This document shows, in pieces, positions 1 through 11,468 of a stretch of 64,000 nucleotides of DNA. The DNA is from Patiria miniata (taxonomy: Eukaryota > Echinodermata > Asteroidea > Valvatida > Asterinidae), in NCBI RefSeq assembly GCF_015706575.1, contig NW_024037074.1, positions 620,001 to 684,000 on the forward strand, read 5' to 3'. The position numbers were made by a program, and so were the translations under genes. A model generated the notes under the pieces. It was not told the origin of the DNA. It searched no databases and saw nothing but the letters and a program-made list of their open reading frames with translations. Each line of letters starts with the position of its first letter. Within the stretch, counting starts at the first letter, position 1.

Positions 1-886
1 CATGCACATGAAAAACTTACATGCAAGTGGTTCAAAAATACTTGAAAATGATTGTCTAGGCAAATGGATTACAAAATTGCATACTTACATGTATGTACAT
101 GTTAACTGTTACTTGAATGAGGTTTTTGTGAGCGTTTAAATGAGCAAGTTTGTTTTTAAACTTTGTCTGTGTGAAAATCTACATGAATTGGCACAAACGT
201 CTACATTTGTACATCTACATTTTCCACTGCAGATACTTAAGAGCGTTTGAAACAGATCTTGAGGTTTTTTCAGTTGATGAAGGGTCATGATGCTCCAGGC
301 TTTAAAATATTTTTAAGAAAAGTGCCAAGTTCCATATTCATGAGCAATACAGTGATGTCATGAGCTGGAACATCAGTGTCACTGCTGTTTGAGGACGAAA
401 AGTTACAAAGTGTTTTGGTTGAGGTTGATGTGACTGTTTGTTCATTGTGCACGAGGCACAGGCAGTCAGTCAGATACTTGAACAACAAACTGCTACGTGT
501 ACATGTACATTTTCAATGCAATGAATTTTAGTTTCACAAGTAACACAGAAAATCACAAAGCTGTCATTGTGAAATACCTAAAGCGATATCACAGCAACAG
601 AAGAAACAACTATTAAAGTGTACAGGCATTGTAAAAAGTGCGCTGGAAAAAAGATTACAACTTTCTACATGCAGTTTACCATTACTTTCATATTGACATG
701 AGGCTAGGATATTTCCAGGTTTTAGTGAAATTCATCCCATTGCCTTTAAATTCTGTTATACAAAATTACAAAAAGACCCTGAGAAATCTTCAGTAAAAGT
801 TCACCATGGAGAACATCGTGAATTCTTAATAGAGCACAAACTGTATTATCATTATCGAGACTTGAATGCATAGAGAGCAAACTCAC
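1..886. other. Non-coding stretch, probably TRMT2A-like intron 2
   Basis: No exon, RNA gene or mobile-element end is recognised here. It lies just downstream, on the minus strand, of the splice donor at the left edge of the TRMT2A-like exon at 887, so it is most simply that gene's next intron. It is AT-rich, with a short CATGTACATG-type run near 500 that also recurs elsewhere in the window. Confidence 0.5.
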
Positions 887-1044
887 CGCAAATCCAAATT
901 GTCTTGGGAGGTTTTGGATCTCAATCTTGAAGATCTCTGAGGTGAAGTGCTGTTGCGTCAGATAGTGATAAGGATCCGTTATGGCAGCCCCAGTCACCGG
1001 AACGTCGGAGGAGCTGGCGCAATGGTTATCTTGTGGGTCAAGAC
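887..1044 (-). CDS. TRMT2A: TRMT2A-like tRNA (uracil-5-)-methyltransferase, coding exon 2
   Basis: TRMT2A-family enzymes methylate uracil 54 in the T-loop of tRNA; they carry an N-terminal RRM and a C-terminal SAM-dependent methyltransferase domain. This 158-nt minus-strand exon is bounded by an AG acceptor (complement of 1045-1046) and a GTGAGT donor (complement of 881-886). Its frame encodes 53 residues ending in FTSEIFKIEIQNLPRQFGF, which closely resembles the stretch that opens the RRM of vertebrate TRMT2A (TSEIFKLELQNVPR, recalled from memory). The exon starts in phase 1, matching the phase-1 end of the exon at 10,806-10,959. The catalytic domain lies outside the window. The identification rests on this motif and the splice phase. 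Confidence 0.72.
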
Positions 1045-1580
1045 CTGATGCACAAAAACAAACAAATTAAAAGACCAACTCCAATCAGAGAAAATAAGTT
1101 TACTTTGATTTTTTTTTAAGCATGAGATATTTGTAAGTTTAATTATGAGTTTTCAAGTGAGACACTGCACAACAAAATCAGTTCACACTGACAAACAGAT
1201 CAATGAATTGCAAATTTTGAATAAGAAACATCCCAAAGTTGAATACTGTTAATATAGATGTACAACAATTGTACACAGTACCTGAAAAAAAAATAATGCT
1301 TTAAAATATGAACCTCATTGTAAAGTTAGAGATAAACCTATATATAAATATCTTAATTGGACGGTTCCCAAAAATGACCAATTTCTACAAGCTGCTGTTT
1401 TTGTGTGCGTAATTCAAAACTGCCAAGCACAAATAATGCTATGTACTATCACCATTCTGGTATTTGAACTAGTATGCTTTTCTGATACTTGATACTTCAT
1501 TGATGCCTCATAATATTTTGATATATTTATTTGCCTTTTTTAATGGGCTTTGTATTAATCAACAAAAGAATGAATCAAAT

Positions 1581-1650
1581 TAGGTTTCGCTCTGCATCGA
1601 CGTATAAACACTGTATACTCAGTGTGGTAGCTCCCGAGTGAAATTTGGAA
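1581..1650 (+). repeat. Fragment of the tRNA-bearing foldback MITE family
   Basis: The sequence around CATCGACGTATAAACACTGT and the following CCGAGTGAAA match the left arm of the intact inverted-repeat element at 56,368-56,593. The copy stops after about 70 bp, so it is truncated and lacks the tRNA-like centre. Confidence 0.6.
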
Positions 1651-1683
1651 AAAAAATCACTCACGACGCAAAATTCCATCTTA

Positions 1684-2665
1684 AGCCGTGTCCGCACTGG
1701 ACTTTTTTTTTGGAAGGTTTTACCGAGACGATGGTAAAATGAGAAATGGTCAAATGTGACCACTGTCCGCACTTGGACTTTCGACACAGGAAATTTTACC
1801 CAGACCGTGTGGGAGAAGTGACTGAGCTGTCACAGTCCCGTGCACAGGAAATAAAATACTGATCACATTTTTTTTCAGCCCCCGATACGCACAGTATAAT
1901 ATTACACACACCATTAAAATGCACAATATAATCGTAACATACGATGTTATTTCATCTTGACACGATAAATCTTGATGAAAATGCCTACTATTCTGACGCA
2001 TTTGTGATGGACGACATCGAAGCCATGCAGCAGCAGTTCCATCGGTAATCACTGGTTCCCACCGCATGCTAACAGAATCAAAGCTATGATGTAGGACCGG
2101 AACCAGGGACTGCGGCCTACGTACGGTGCCATGCAGACTACACGGCGTAACAGGACGTATTTGGATCGTAGAAAATACAAAACAAACATTGGTGGAGAAA
2201 ACGAATAACTGCAAAGTACCCTATTTCCCAGAACGTGATCTTAATATTTTCTGTGAATGTATTCTCCGTTAAAATATATTTATAACGAGATTTTACAGCT
2301 CGGACTTGACACCCGCAGCGTACGTGTTTCCACAAAATGTTCGGCCACATCACGTGTGGGATCGTGCATGATGGTCTCTGTATGCATGATACTCGCACTC
2401 GGGCCGGATGTCACTTTCCTCAGCTGCTTTTACCGACTCGCACTGTCCGCACTGGACTTATCGTCTCGGGAAAAGTGACCTGGTTAATTTTCCTGGGCAC
2501 GTGGTCAGTTTTCTTGGGCAGCAGTTGGCCAGTAAAAGTAACCGCTGGACTCAGCAAAAGTAACTGAGAGGAAAATGTCCCAGGCTGTCCGCACTGGACT
2601 TAAAATGGGAAACGTACCCATAATCTCGGTAAGTTTGACCAAAAAAGTCCAGTGCGGACAGGGCT
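1684..2665. mobile_element. Harbinger-like non-autonomous DNA element with TTA target duplication
   Basis: The two ends are inverted repeats of roughly 40-45 bp: AGCC.TGTCCGCACTGGAC at the left and its complement GTCCAGTGCGGACA.GGCT at the right, each followed inward by a T-rich tract and a CCGAG-type block. TTA flanks both sides (1,681-1,683 and 2,666-2,668), as expected for the PIF/Harbinger superfamily. Three internal repeats of TGTCCGCACTGGACTT (near 1,769, 2,445 and 2,587) suggest internal duplication or successive nesting. No transposase is seen; short open frames inside are not convincing. Superfamily assignment rests on the 3-bp duplication only. Confidence 0.65.
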
Positions 2666-2756
2666 TTATAAAAGAATGAATGTTTTAAGATATGAATGGC
2701 TTTGTAAACTTTGCATTCATTCATCAGAAATTCACAAGTTTGACAGTTGAACAAAG

Positions 2757-3295
2757 GTTCAAGGACAGAGGAAACGACAGACGTGGCGGAGGTGTCTTTA
2801 TCTTGGTTAAGGATGGTTTCTCAGCAATTGAACTTTCTGAAGATGGTTGTGAATTACTCTGGTGCCAACTACTGCTCAAGCCGAAAGGAGAGGACATCTT
2901 CATCTCTGCATACATGTATTATAGAGCCCCCGACTCCTACAGGCCAGAATCTCTAGAAAACCTAGACAGAAGTCTGAGTAAATTGCAGGCTCAGGTAAAC
3001 TCCCCATTCATCATTCTTGGAGGAGACTTCAACATCCCGGGCATGCTTGGAACTCAAGGACTGGTACATTTACTTTATCGGCAAACGGTATTCGATCCAA
3101 AATTATCAACATCGCAGATGACTACAATCTCGAACAAAAGGCAAATTTTACTACAAGGAGAGACCCAGTTACAGGAACAGATAACATCTTAGTTTTGGTC
3201 TTTACCACACGTCCAACTCTGGTTTGTAATGTATACAGCAACTCCGGAATTAGCGATCACGCAACAGTGTTAGCTGACATAAACATCACCGCACC
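2757..3295 (+). pseudogene. CR1-like endonuclease domain, broken
   Basis: The apurinic-type endonuclease domain nicks target DNA for target-primed reverse transcription. The frame shows RRGGGVFILVKDG, a YYRAP block and ILGGDFNIPG, which carries the catalytic D and N of the exonuclease-endonuclease-phosphatase fold; SDHA appears near the end. The N-terminal part of the domain is missing (5' truncation). A frameshift soon after GGDFNIPG, near 3,045, moves the rest of the domain into another frame. It ends exactly at the first copy of the target duplication of the inserted LINE. Confidence 0.78.
3284..3295 (+). repeat. Target-site duplication, left copy
   Basis: CATCACCGCACC is repeated exactly at 8,511-8,522, on the other side of the inserted L1/Tx1-like LINE. 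Confidence 0.9.
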
Positions 3296-3393
3296 AAATT
3301 CAAATTGATATGTCAGGCTCGTACGCGACCAGACGTGTTCTATTTTGCTCTCCAAAATCTACAAGTAAATTGAGATAAAAGCAAGTTACCATC

Positions 3394-4589
3394 GTGAAAA
3401 CAGTTGCAATACTAAAAGTCATCACAGTAAGTCATCCGGATCAGAAAAAATTACCCAAAAAAACCCTGTGTTTCGTTAGAAACAAGACAAAAACCCAACA
3501 GCAAAATCAGCGTACTTCAATGGCGACATACGCTACAGTTACGAGCACGGGGGGTGGCACCCCTAACACCACTCGACCAGTGTTCTTCCAACAGAAATCA
3601 TTGACGCAGGCGGAAGGGTCCAGTAAATTAGACACCTACAAAATCTGTATGGCCACAGAAAAAGTATCAGGCTACAACACCCTGAAAGGAGCACAGCTCA
3701 TTAGGGGATTATGGCGCATCTACCCCACCAATAAGGAGGCCAGAATTACCCTACTAACAACCAGTATCTCCCTTCGACAGCAACATATACGACTCCAATA
3801 CAACAACCCCTACCTGTCAGAAGATGATCAGTCTACCAAGGTCATCGTATCCGATCTACCCCTATCAGTCTCCAATGAAGATATTGCACCCGAATTGGAA
3901 CAAAATGGAGCCAAGCTTCTGTGCCCCGCCGGAGGGGGGGGGGGGGCCAAAAATCAATTCCGTTCAAAAAAACATTGCATTAGAAAAAACAAAGATTGTG
4001 ATGTACATGCGAACAGTCTACCCCTAAAGAAATAGTCGTGAAAAGGGTGCATTAGTTAATATAGTGTGAATGATTTTAGGATTTTATTGGCGCTCCCAAT
4101 TGAAAATATTGCATGAGCCCCCCCCCCCCCCCCGCCCCCTACCTATTGATTTACGGAGGTCTAAGTGTCAGAAAAATAAATGGTCTACATTTCAGCACGC
4201 CTCCCTGAAAAAATTCTGGATCTACCGTGCTACCCCCCCCCCCCCCCCCCCCCCCAAATATTGGTTCTAGAACCGCGCCTGTGGTTGACATATCACCGAA
4301 CACAGCTGATGCAATCCGGGTCATTGAATCGGCATTTCAAAGTCACATAGAGCGACAACCACTTACAGCTCATCCAGCCGAGACCACCAACACTCCCAAA
4401 CGACCTCGACCAAGCCCCACAACCCCGATCGAGAAAACAGACGACGGAACAAGACAAACGAGACGCAGGAAACGCAGGAAGCGTCACAGCAAGCAGCAAA
4501 CAGCGACACACCAAGACATCCAAAAGAAACAAGCTACAGCAACATATGACACCGACGAAGAGGAGTTCATCAGGTACAAAACGAGCTGA
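3394..4589 (+). pseudogene. L1/Tx1-like ORF1 (RNA-binding protein), interrupted
   Basis: ORF1 proteins of Tx1-type LINEs bind element RNA. The first open part (3,394 to about 3,921) includes a polar N-terminus, a block around KICMATEKVSGYNTL and TKVIVSDLPLSVSNEDI, which looks like the first strand and helix of an RRM. The frame then runs into a G-rich insertion. ORF1 resumes after 4,281 with VVDISPNTADAIRVIES, then a very basic Lys/Arg-rich tail (QTRRRKRRKRH) and an acidic end, stopping at 4,589. The chosen start is the first methionine; an ATG further in (MATYATVTSTG) is an equally good candidate. Confidence 0.6.
3922..4281. mobile_element. Short G/C-tract element inside LINE ORF1
   Basis: About 360 bp interrupt ORF1. 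The left end begins near CCCCGCCGGAGGGG and the right end closes with a run of 23 C (4,233-4,255), then a TTCTAGAACCGCGCC-type terminus. A TGTG at both edges may be the target duplication, though it is too short to be certain. A further C-tract lies near 4,110-4,133. No coding capacity is seen; homopolymer lengths may be unreliable in the assembly. Confidence 0.45.
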
Positions 4590-4695
4590 ATCTTCTCAAC
4601 AACCAAAAATATAAAATAAACAAGTAATGAAGTAAATAAATAAACCAATTATGATTAAATCGATGAAATAATGAAAATCTAATCAAAGCTCCTAA

Positions 4696-7600
4696 TTGTT
4701 TGGCACAGCTTCTCTCCACATCATTAGTTTGAATGTTCGAGGTTTGAGGGATAGAGGCAAACGCCTGGCAACATATAAATGGTTCCAGGATCAAAAAGCC
4801 GACATCCTATTTATACAAGAAACACACTTCACAGAAGATACAGCAAATACTCATGATATATACGACTGGCAAAATGGGAAAAGCTATCACTCATATGGCG
4901 ACTCTTATAGTCGAGGTACCAGTATTTTAATTAGAGATTCAGCTAACATTGAGGTAAAAGATTCACATTGTGATTCGTTTGGAAGAATATGTTTAATTAA
5001 TGCAATCCATGAAAATGCATCTCATTTATGAATATTTATGCCCCCAACACTTGCAAGGAAAGAGTTCAGTTCTTAAAAAAATTGGAGAAGTGGATTTTTA
5101 AATACATCCCCAATACCAATGAGTTAATTTTAGGAGGTGATTTTAATTGCATACTTAACCACAGATGTGATAAAGAGGGAGGGATTAAATTACGAAAACA
5201 GAATACAATTTCACTGATAGATGTGTGTAAAAAGAAACCTTTAACAGGTATATGGAGAAATCAACATCCAGATACTTACCAGAACTTTTAGAATAAAGAA
5301 TCCCAGTATAAAAACACGGATTGATTACTTTCTTATTTCAACCTATCTCTGTTGATGCAGTTACTTCGAGCGACATACATACATAAGACCAAGTATTAAA
5401 ACCGATCACCAAGCGATTTCAGTCAAATTAGCTAGCAGCAAAGCTCGACAAGGGCCAGGCTATTGGAAATTCAACAGTTCCCTTCTTAACAATAAACCTT
5501 TGTAGATAAAATGAAGTCATATTTGCATGAGTTCATGAATAACTTAGTAACGGAATTTGAAGATCAAAGATTCTGCTGGGAAATATTGTAAATTAAAACT
5601 TAAAGAGTATGCCATATAGCCTATTATTCAAAAAAGAAGAAAAGGGTGGAAGATACAGTGAAAGAATTATTAATAACAAAGCTGAAAAACATGAATGACC
5701 GTGAAGAAGAATCAGAAGAGCAAAACAAACTTCAAACAACTTTAGAGATAATGTACGAGAAAGAAATAGCAGGACAAATGGTTCGGTCTCGAGAACAGTG
5801 GTACGAAGAGGGTGAACGAAACAGGAAATACTTTTTGGGACTTAAAAAAGCGTAACGCATTGACAAAAACTATTACAGAATTGAAGAATGAAAATAATAA
5901 AATAATCAGAGATGAAGTTGGCATACTCAATGAACAAAAAAAATTCTACCAAAGTCTGTACTCTTCAAACAGTGTAGAAATAAATGAAGTAAACCAATAC
6001 TTAGATGATACTCAGTTTGATTTTGTGTTAAACGAAGAACAGAAAGAGGAATGTGAAGAGGTTATTACCGAAGCAGAATATGAGAAAGCACTACAAAGTT
6101 TGAAAAAGAACAAAAGTCCCGGAACAGACGGTTTAACAGTAGAATTTTACCTTGCATTCTGGAAGCAACTAAAAAACCTCTTTGTGAATTCAATGAATAG
6201 AAGTTACCAAGAAGGGGAACTTCCGATATCCCAACGCCGTGCTATAATATCATTACTGTATAAAAAAGGTGAGCGAAACAATTAAAAAAATTGGAAACCA
6301 ATCAGCCTTCTAAACATTGACTACAAAATAGCTGCCAAAGCATTAGCAAATCGACTGTCAGGCGTAATTGGAGATATCATTCAAGATGACCAGTCAGGCT
6401 ACATCAAAGGATGATTTATCGGAAATTGTGTCCAAAGGTTTAATAATCGATAATGTTATTCATTTTAGCCAAGAGGGTACATGTACATGTAATAAAAATA
6501 CTGCAATTCTCTTTTTAGATTACGAAAAGGCTCTTGACACTGTAGAATGGAGCTTCCTGATAAAAACACTAAAAAAGTTTAATTTTGGAGATAGCTTTAT
6601 CAGTTGGATTTATAAGAACAATGTATAAAAACATTCAAAGTACAATTATGTCTGAATTTTTCACATTGAAACGTGGGCTTAGACAAGGTTGCTCTCTCTC
6701 AGCCTCGTTGTTCCTAATCGTAGCAGAAGTTCTCGCAAACAGAATAAGAACAAACCATGAAATACACGGGGTACAATTACCAAACAAAACAAACCTTCCT
6801 ATCTCTATCTACGCAGATGATACCACTCTTTTTATGTCAGACGCTAAATCAATCAACAATGCTCTTGACGTTGTTAAAGAATTTGGAAGAATAGCAGGTC
6901 CAAAACTGAACCATCAAAAAACAACAGGACTTGTTATTTGCGATAATAATCTGGACCAGAATCTCCAAGAAACAATCAATTGGCAGCAAAGACCAATCAA
7001 AACACTAAGCGTTTACTTTGGAAAGAACATGTATGAATGCTATGAATTAATCTGGGAAGAAAAAATAACTAATTGTGCAAATTTAATCAACCAGTGGAAA
7101 AGACGCAACCCGACACTACCAGGTAAAGTAACCATTGTAAACAACTTGGCAATACCAATATTTACCTTTCTAGCATCAGTTATTCCAACCCCACAAAAAC
7201 AAATTACAAAAATAGAAAATCTGATTTTTCCTTTCATCTGGCAAAGGAAAATAGATAAGATTTCAAGAAAAACTTTGATTCGTGGTTTAGATGAAGGAGG
7301 TCTAAATCTAATTGACTTTGAATCACACCATGCAGCGCTAAAATGCAACTGGATCATTATTAAACTGATTAACAAGAAAGCTGGTAAATGGACAAGCTTA
7401 TGTGACTACTTCCTTAATCTATGTTGCCCTGATTTAGCTGTCCTAAATATGAACCTTAAAAATGCAAAACGTTTTTCAAATCTTCCAGGTAAATTACCAC
7501 AATTTTACAAAGAGATAATACTCTGCTGGCAGAAACTGAACAAACAAAAGAAAATGCAAGCAGATTTATCCCGAACTGAGATAAAGACACAAATACTTTG

Positions 7601-8400
7601 GGGTATTCAACACATAAAGTATAACGACAAACCTCTGTTCTTCAGAAATTGGATCAAATCCAATATCATTTATGTAATGACATTTTGAATGAAAAGGGCA
7701 AACTCTCCATCAGGTATGTGAGTCGTAACCTAATTAGCAAACAGAACTGGCTAGTTGAAATGTATATACTAAAGAAGGCCCTACCCAAAGAATGGTTAAC
7801 AAAACTCTTAAATAACGATAACATTCTAACTGAAAGGCATGTTCATATCAGTGAAAAACTTGGTAAGTTGGAAAATATAAACACAAAAAAAAGTAGAAGA
7901 TTTTACTTGAGTATAAAAGTAAAACACCTGTCGCACAAGAGCGTTGGAACGAAATATTGCAGACTGAAGGACTCAATTGGAATTCAGTGTGGAAACAAAA
8001 AGTTATGAATGTAAAAGAAGCCAAATTAAGGAATTTTAACTTCAAGTTAATACACTGCCTTGTGCCAACCAAATACTTACTGTATAAATGGAAAATCAAA
8101 GATAGCCCACTATGCAGCCTGTGTAATACCGTAGATGATTATGAACACGTATTTATTTCTTATGCATACACAGTTAAATTTTGGAATCAATTTATTAAGT
8201 ATTATCAATCAGTAACAAAGCATTGTTATAACTTTCCATCAATGTCAGATTTAGTACTAAACCCGGACTTTGACCTTGAAACAAATTTGATTACTACAAT
8301 AGCAATGTATTCTATATTAAAGGTTAGACTGAAAGCATACCAGAACAATACGTGGAATAGCACTTTTTACATTTTTTTGATGGAATGTACAAAAATGTAA
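4696..8400 (+). pseudogene. L1/Tx1-like ORF2: endonuclease, reverse transcriptase, zinc-binding tail
   Basis: Order along the element: endonuclease with LNVRGLRDRGKRL and FIQETH (about 4,729-4,830) and GGDFNCIL (about 5,134-5,160); a charged linker; reverse transcriptase with NKSPGTDGLTVEFY (about 6,110), ISLLNIDYKIAAKALANRL (about 6,300), FLDYEKALDTVEW (about 6,510), RGLRQGCSLSASLF (about 6,675) and the catalytic YADD at 6,810-6,821; and a tail with CSLCNTVDDYEHV (about 8,110-8,150), a Cys-Cys-His pattern common in L1/Tx1 ORF2. The catalytic YADD and the QGCSLS block are preserved, but stops or frameshifts occur near 5,031, 5,291, 5,640, 5,855, 6,283, 6,410 and 7,688, so no intact protein can be made. 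Confidence 0.85.
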
Positions 8401-8510
8401 GTGCCCCTTTCTTAAAGCTATTAGATCATATTTAATTTAGAATAATACAGGTGTGTATTTTGTTGTAATGTAAAGCGGAATAATAAAAAATATAAAAAAT
8501 AATAAAAAAC

Positions 8511-8522
8511 CATCACCGCACC
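8511..8522 (+). repeat. Target-site duplication, right copy
   Basis: CATCACCGCACC is identical to 3,284-3,295 and directly follows the A-rich tail of the inserted LINE. Confidence 0.9.
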
Positions 8523-10506
8523 TTGCTCTGTCAAGCCCCCTAGGACCATCTTCAAGTGGAATGACGTGGATGAATCCAAGCTGAAAAAATCTGTCCTCGA
8601 GCTTAAGACCCAATTCATGCCGTCATCTCCAGAAACCAGAACAGTTGAGGCAAATCAGAGTATTTTTAAGGACAGGCTGAAAACTAACGAATTAGTACCA
8701 CAAAAACCAGTCCAGGGACATTCTAGACCCTCATGGCTCACTACCCTCCTAATCCTTTGCTGCAGGAAGAAAGAGCGCAGCTATGTGAAGGCAGTAACAA
8801 GCAGTCTACATTCAAACTTTTGCAAAAGCAAGTGAACAGCGAAATCAGAAGGGCTTCACGCACACATTTACAAGAAACTACATCTACAGGTACAGGTAAT
8901 CCCCAGAAATGTTGGCACTACGTAAATAGCACTCGTAAAGACAACACAGGGGTTCAGGTTCTAAAACTCAACGGGAAAAATATCACATCTGACCAAGAAA
9001 AAGCTGAAACCCTACAAGACCAATTCTGTAGTGTTTTCAGCAGGGATGACACCGATGTGCAGCCAGTTCTACCACCGAGTCCCTACCCAGACTTGACAAA
9101 CATCACCGTGTCTGTTAGTGGAGTCCTCAAGTCAACTTGAAACTAGCTGCCAAGGAAGTTGCCCCAGTACTCGCATTCATATTCCAACAATCACTTGACC
9201 TGGGTTCTCTTCCATCTGACTGGAAGAAAGCCAACGTAACACCCATTTTTAAGAAAGGCTCCCGTGAAGACCCGGCAAACTACAGACCTGTGTTGTTGAC
9301 CTCTGTTTGTTTTAAGTTATTAGAGCACATCATTGATAGCCAATAAATGAAACACTTCCAGGAACACGACATCCTGAACGAAAACCGACATGCTTTTCGT
9401 AAAGGCCTGTCCTGCAAATCCCAACTCGTAACAAATCACCACAGACATGGCAGTACTTGACTTCTCCAAAGCATTCAAAATAGTTTCTCATCAAAAACTG
9501 GTCCAAACATTAGACTACTACGGGATAAGGGGAAAAACACAGAGATGGATCAGGGAATTCCACCAACAGGTCACAAAGAGTTGTGGTAAATGGAAAGTCT
9601 TTGAAATGGCAAAGTGTCGACAGTGGCATACCACAAGGCACCGTGCTTGGCCCCCACCTGTTTTTACTTTTCATCAACAACATAAGCAAATCGGTGACTG
9701 GCACAACTCGCATTTTCGCTGACGACTGCCTGTTATATCGGAAGATCTGCTCATCAACTGATGAATTGATGTTCCAAAAAGACCTGGACAACTTGGCTCA
9801 CTGGGCGCAAACCTGGGGAATGAAATTTAACTCCAGCAAATGTAACATCATGCGAATCTCCGGGAAGCGGGCCCCCGGCAAAACTAACGACACCATGTTA
9901 GGATCCAACCTCGTAGAGAAAACCAACATGACATATTTTGGAATAATCATTCAGAATAACCTAAGTTGGAATCACCAAACAGCACATGCCACTTCCAAAG
10001 CAAGTCGTATATTGAACTTCATCAAAATAAATTTTCATTCTGCATCCAGATCAGTCAAAGAAAAGCTGTACTTAGCACTAGTCAGACCACACCTAGAATA
10101 TGGCAGCATTGCTTGGAACCCTCACATAGCTAAGAACATAACAGCCCTGGAAAAAGTGCAACTGAGGGCTGCTCGTTTCGTAATGCGAGATTATTCCAGA
10201 CTGAGCAGTGTGACCGACATGTTGACAACCCTAGGCTGGTCTTCACTGGAAGAGAGAAGGAAAGTTAACCAACTTACCTACTTACCTACTAAAATAATAC
10301 ACAACATAGTTCACATTAACCCATCATCCATAGTCCCCAAACCAGCACCGGCTCGTAGACTTCACAACCACCAGTTCACAGAAATTGCTGCAAGGACAGA
10401 CATCTATATGCAGTCATTCCTACCCCGAACTATCCGGAAATGGAACAAGCTCCCTCAAGACACCACAGACGCCCCAAACCACAACACCTTTAAGGATTTA
10501 ATTTAG
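8523..10506 (+). pseudogene. CR1-like reverse transcriptase, broken
   Basis: This is the continuation of the interrupted CR1-like ORF2. It shows IFKWNDVDESKLK (about 8,548), a linker with CWHYVNSTRKDN and a core with LPSDWKKANVTPIFKKGS (about 9,210-9,265) and YRPVLLTSV. The palm has GIPQGTVLGPHLFLLFINN and the catalytic FADD at 9,715-9,726. The thumb and C-terminal region has LVRPHLEYGSIAWNP (about 10,080) and RTIRKWNKLP. Frames change near 8,830 and 9,440-9,580, a stop follows LLEHIIDSQ, and part of the domain seems deleted around 9,133. The last 307 residues (9,583-10,506) remain open. Confidence 0.85.
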
Positions 10507-10562
10507 CTCCACTTCCCCAAGGCCTCCTTGCTAGACTTCCACGTGGAGTATTCAGGATAACC

Positions 10563-10583
10563 ACCAAGTACCAAGTACCAAGT
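10563..10583 (+). repeat. 3'-terminal microsatellite of the CR1-like LINE
   Basis: Three perfect ACCAAGT units close the element, as expected for CR1/L2-type LINEs that end in short tandem repeats rather than poly(A). Confidence 0.7.
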
Positions 10584-10805
10584 AAAGGTGCAATTTTTTT
10601 TTATGAAATTGAACCCTCATTCCCCCCAATTTAAAAAACTTACCTGGAAAGCAACTAAACTATTTTGCAGCAAAATTAATTTCACTGGGTTAAAGTGTTA
10701 AGTTTCCAATAAGCAAGAATGGACAAAATCACATGAATGGGATTACACTTAGATGACCTGGCAAAGGAGCAAACGTCTTCACCAAGTAAAAGAATAACAA
10801 GTCAC

Positions 10806-10959
10806 CTTTGGATTTGTCCTCCTCATCTTCATTGGGAATAGCATCCAAAGTGATGGCCACATCTGTTGGCATCTTGACAACATCACCCTCTGTAACTGTG
10901 GTTGACGTTACCTCCCCAGTTGGGACATCATCAGAAGTTGGTCCCTGCTTCTCATCCAT
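10806..10959 (-). CDS. TRMT2A: TRMT2A-like protein, first coding exon
   Basis: A 154-nt minus-strand exon from an ATG (complement of 10,957-10,959) to a GTGAC donor. It encodes an acidic, low-complexity N-terminus beginning MDEKQGPTSDDVPTGE and ending NEDEEDKSK, then one base of a glycine codon. That phase joins exactly to the exon at 887-1,044, completing GLDPQDNH. Variable acidic N-termini are usual ahead of the RRM in TRMT2A proteins. The frame stays open upstream to another methionine near 11,118, but that part is hydrophobic and unlike the family, so the inner ATG is preferred. The link to the downstream exon is inferred from phase and order. Confidence 0.62.
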
Positions 10960-11276
10960 TTTGGTGTTATTACGTTGGACCAAAAACACACTGGAAATAT
11001 AAAGCAACTGCACATTAAGCAGTTGTATACTATTGAAAGCCATGACCAGTGGGATATCTAGGGGGAGGGGTCGAAATTTGAAATCACAACGTGCACCTGA
11101 AAATAGTATGGTAACCATACCGTGTACATGTCTCTATCCAGTGCGATGTATATGTGGATACCATACCAGTTTCAGATGCGAGCTGTAAATGTCGCCACAA
11201 CACGGCTGCGACGCGACGGTTCTATCTGAAAAGCCACCAAAATCATCATTGTTTCCCCATATTTTAGCCAGTGTAG
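10960..11276 (-). promoter_or_regulatory. Presumed 5' UTR and promoter region of the TRMT2A-like gene
   Basis: This is the stretch immediately upstream of the preferred start codon, before the foldback cluster begins. No clear TATA box or initiator is seen. A CpG-containing patch (about 11,195-11,225, ACACGGCTGCGACGCGACGG) is the only hint of a housekeeping-type promoter. Confidence 0.25.
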
Positions 11277-11468
11277 TTCTGTTTCAAGTCGATCCTTTGC
11301 TTTGTGATGACTGCTGCATGGTATTTAGGTGAGTTTAATCTCAACTAGGTTTGGATAATCAGGTTAAAGGACAATTTCAGTTGAGGCAATTTTTCATGGC
11401 CTCCGTCATTTTCTGACTGCTGGGGAAAAAATAGTTGGGGAAGAATTCCATACATATTGCATCGACAT

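Larger units (their letters stand above)
3296..8510 (+). mobile_element. L1/Tx1-like LINE inserted into the CR1-like LINE
   Basis: A 5.2-kb two-ORF retrotransposon flanked by an exact 12-bp duplication (CATCACCGCACC). It ends in an A-rich tail of TAAAAAA-type repeats (about 8,479-8,510), the signature of target-primed insertion. ORF1 is RRM-like, and ORF2 has endonuclease, reverse transcriptase and a C-terminal Cys/His cluster, as in the Tx1 branch of L1-like elements. It appears nearly full length, so it inserted after the CR1-like copy was in place. ORF1 itself is interrupted by a short G/C-tract element. Frameshifts and stops show that it is now dead. Confidence 0.85.
2757..10583 (+). mobile_element. 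CR1-like LINE, 5'-truncated and split by a later LINE insertion
   Basis: Two separated segments belong to one element: an endonuclease part (2,757-3,295) and a reverse-transcriptase part (8,523-10,506) followed by a short 3' UTR. Left and right parts join in the same reading frame once one copy of the 12-bp duplication is removed. The 3' end carries three copies of ACCAAGT, the kind of short tandem tail seen in CR1/L2-type elements. It has several stops and frameshifts plus an apparent internal deletion near 9,133, so it is inactive. The clade is judged from protein flavour. Confidence 0.8.
1045..10805 (-). other. Intron 1 of the TRMT2A-like gene, filled by transposons
   Basis: This 9.8-kb interval runs from the GTGAC donor (complement of 10,801-10,805) to the AG acceptor at 1,045-1,046. 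Most of it is mobile DNA: a MITE fragment, a Harbinger-like element, and a CR1-like LINE split by an L1/Tx1-like LINE. Both LINEs lie antisense to the gene. Outside these (1,045-1,580, 2,669-2,756 and 10,585-10,800) nothing recognisable is seen. Confidence 0.7.

Noticed and set aside
1750..2478. Overlapping open frames on both strands
   Set aside because: They lie inside the Harbinger-like element and show no transposase signature.
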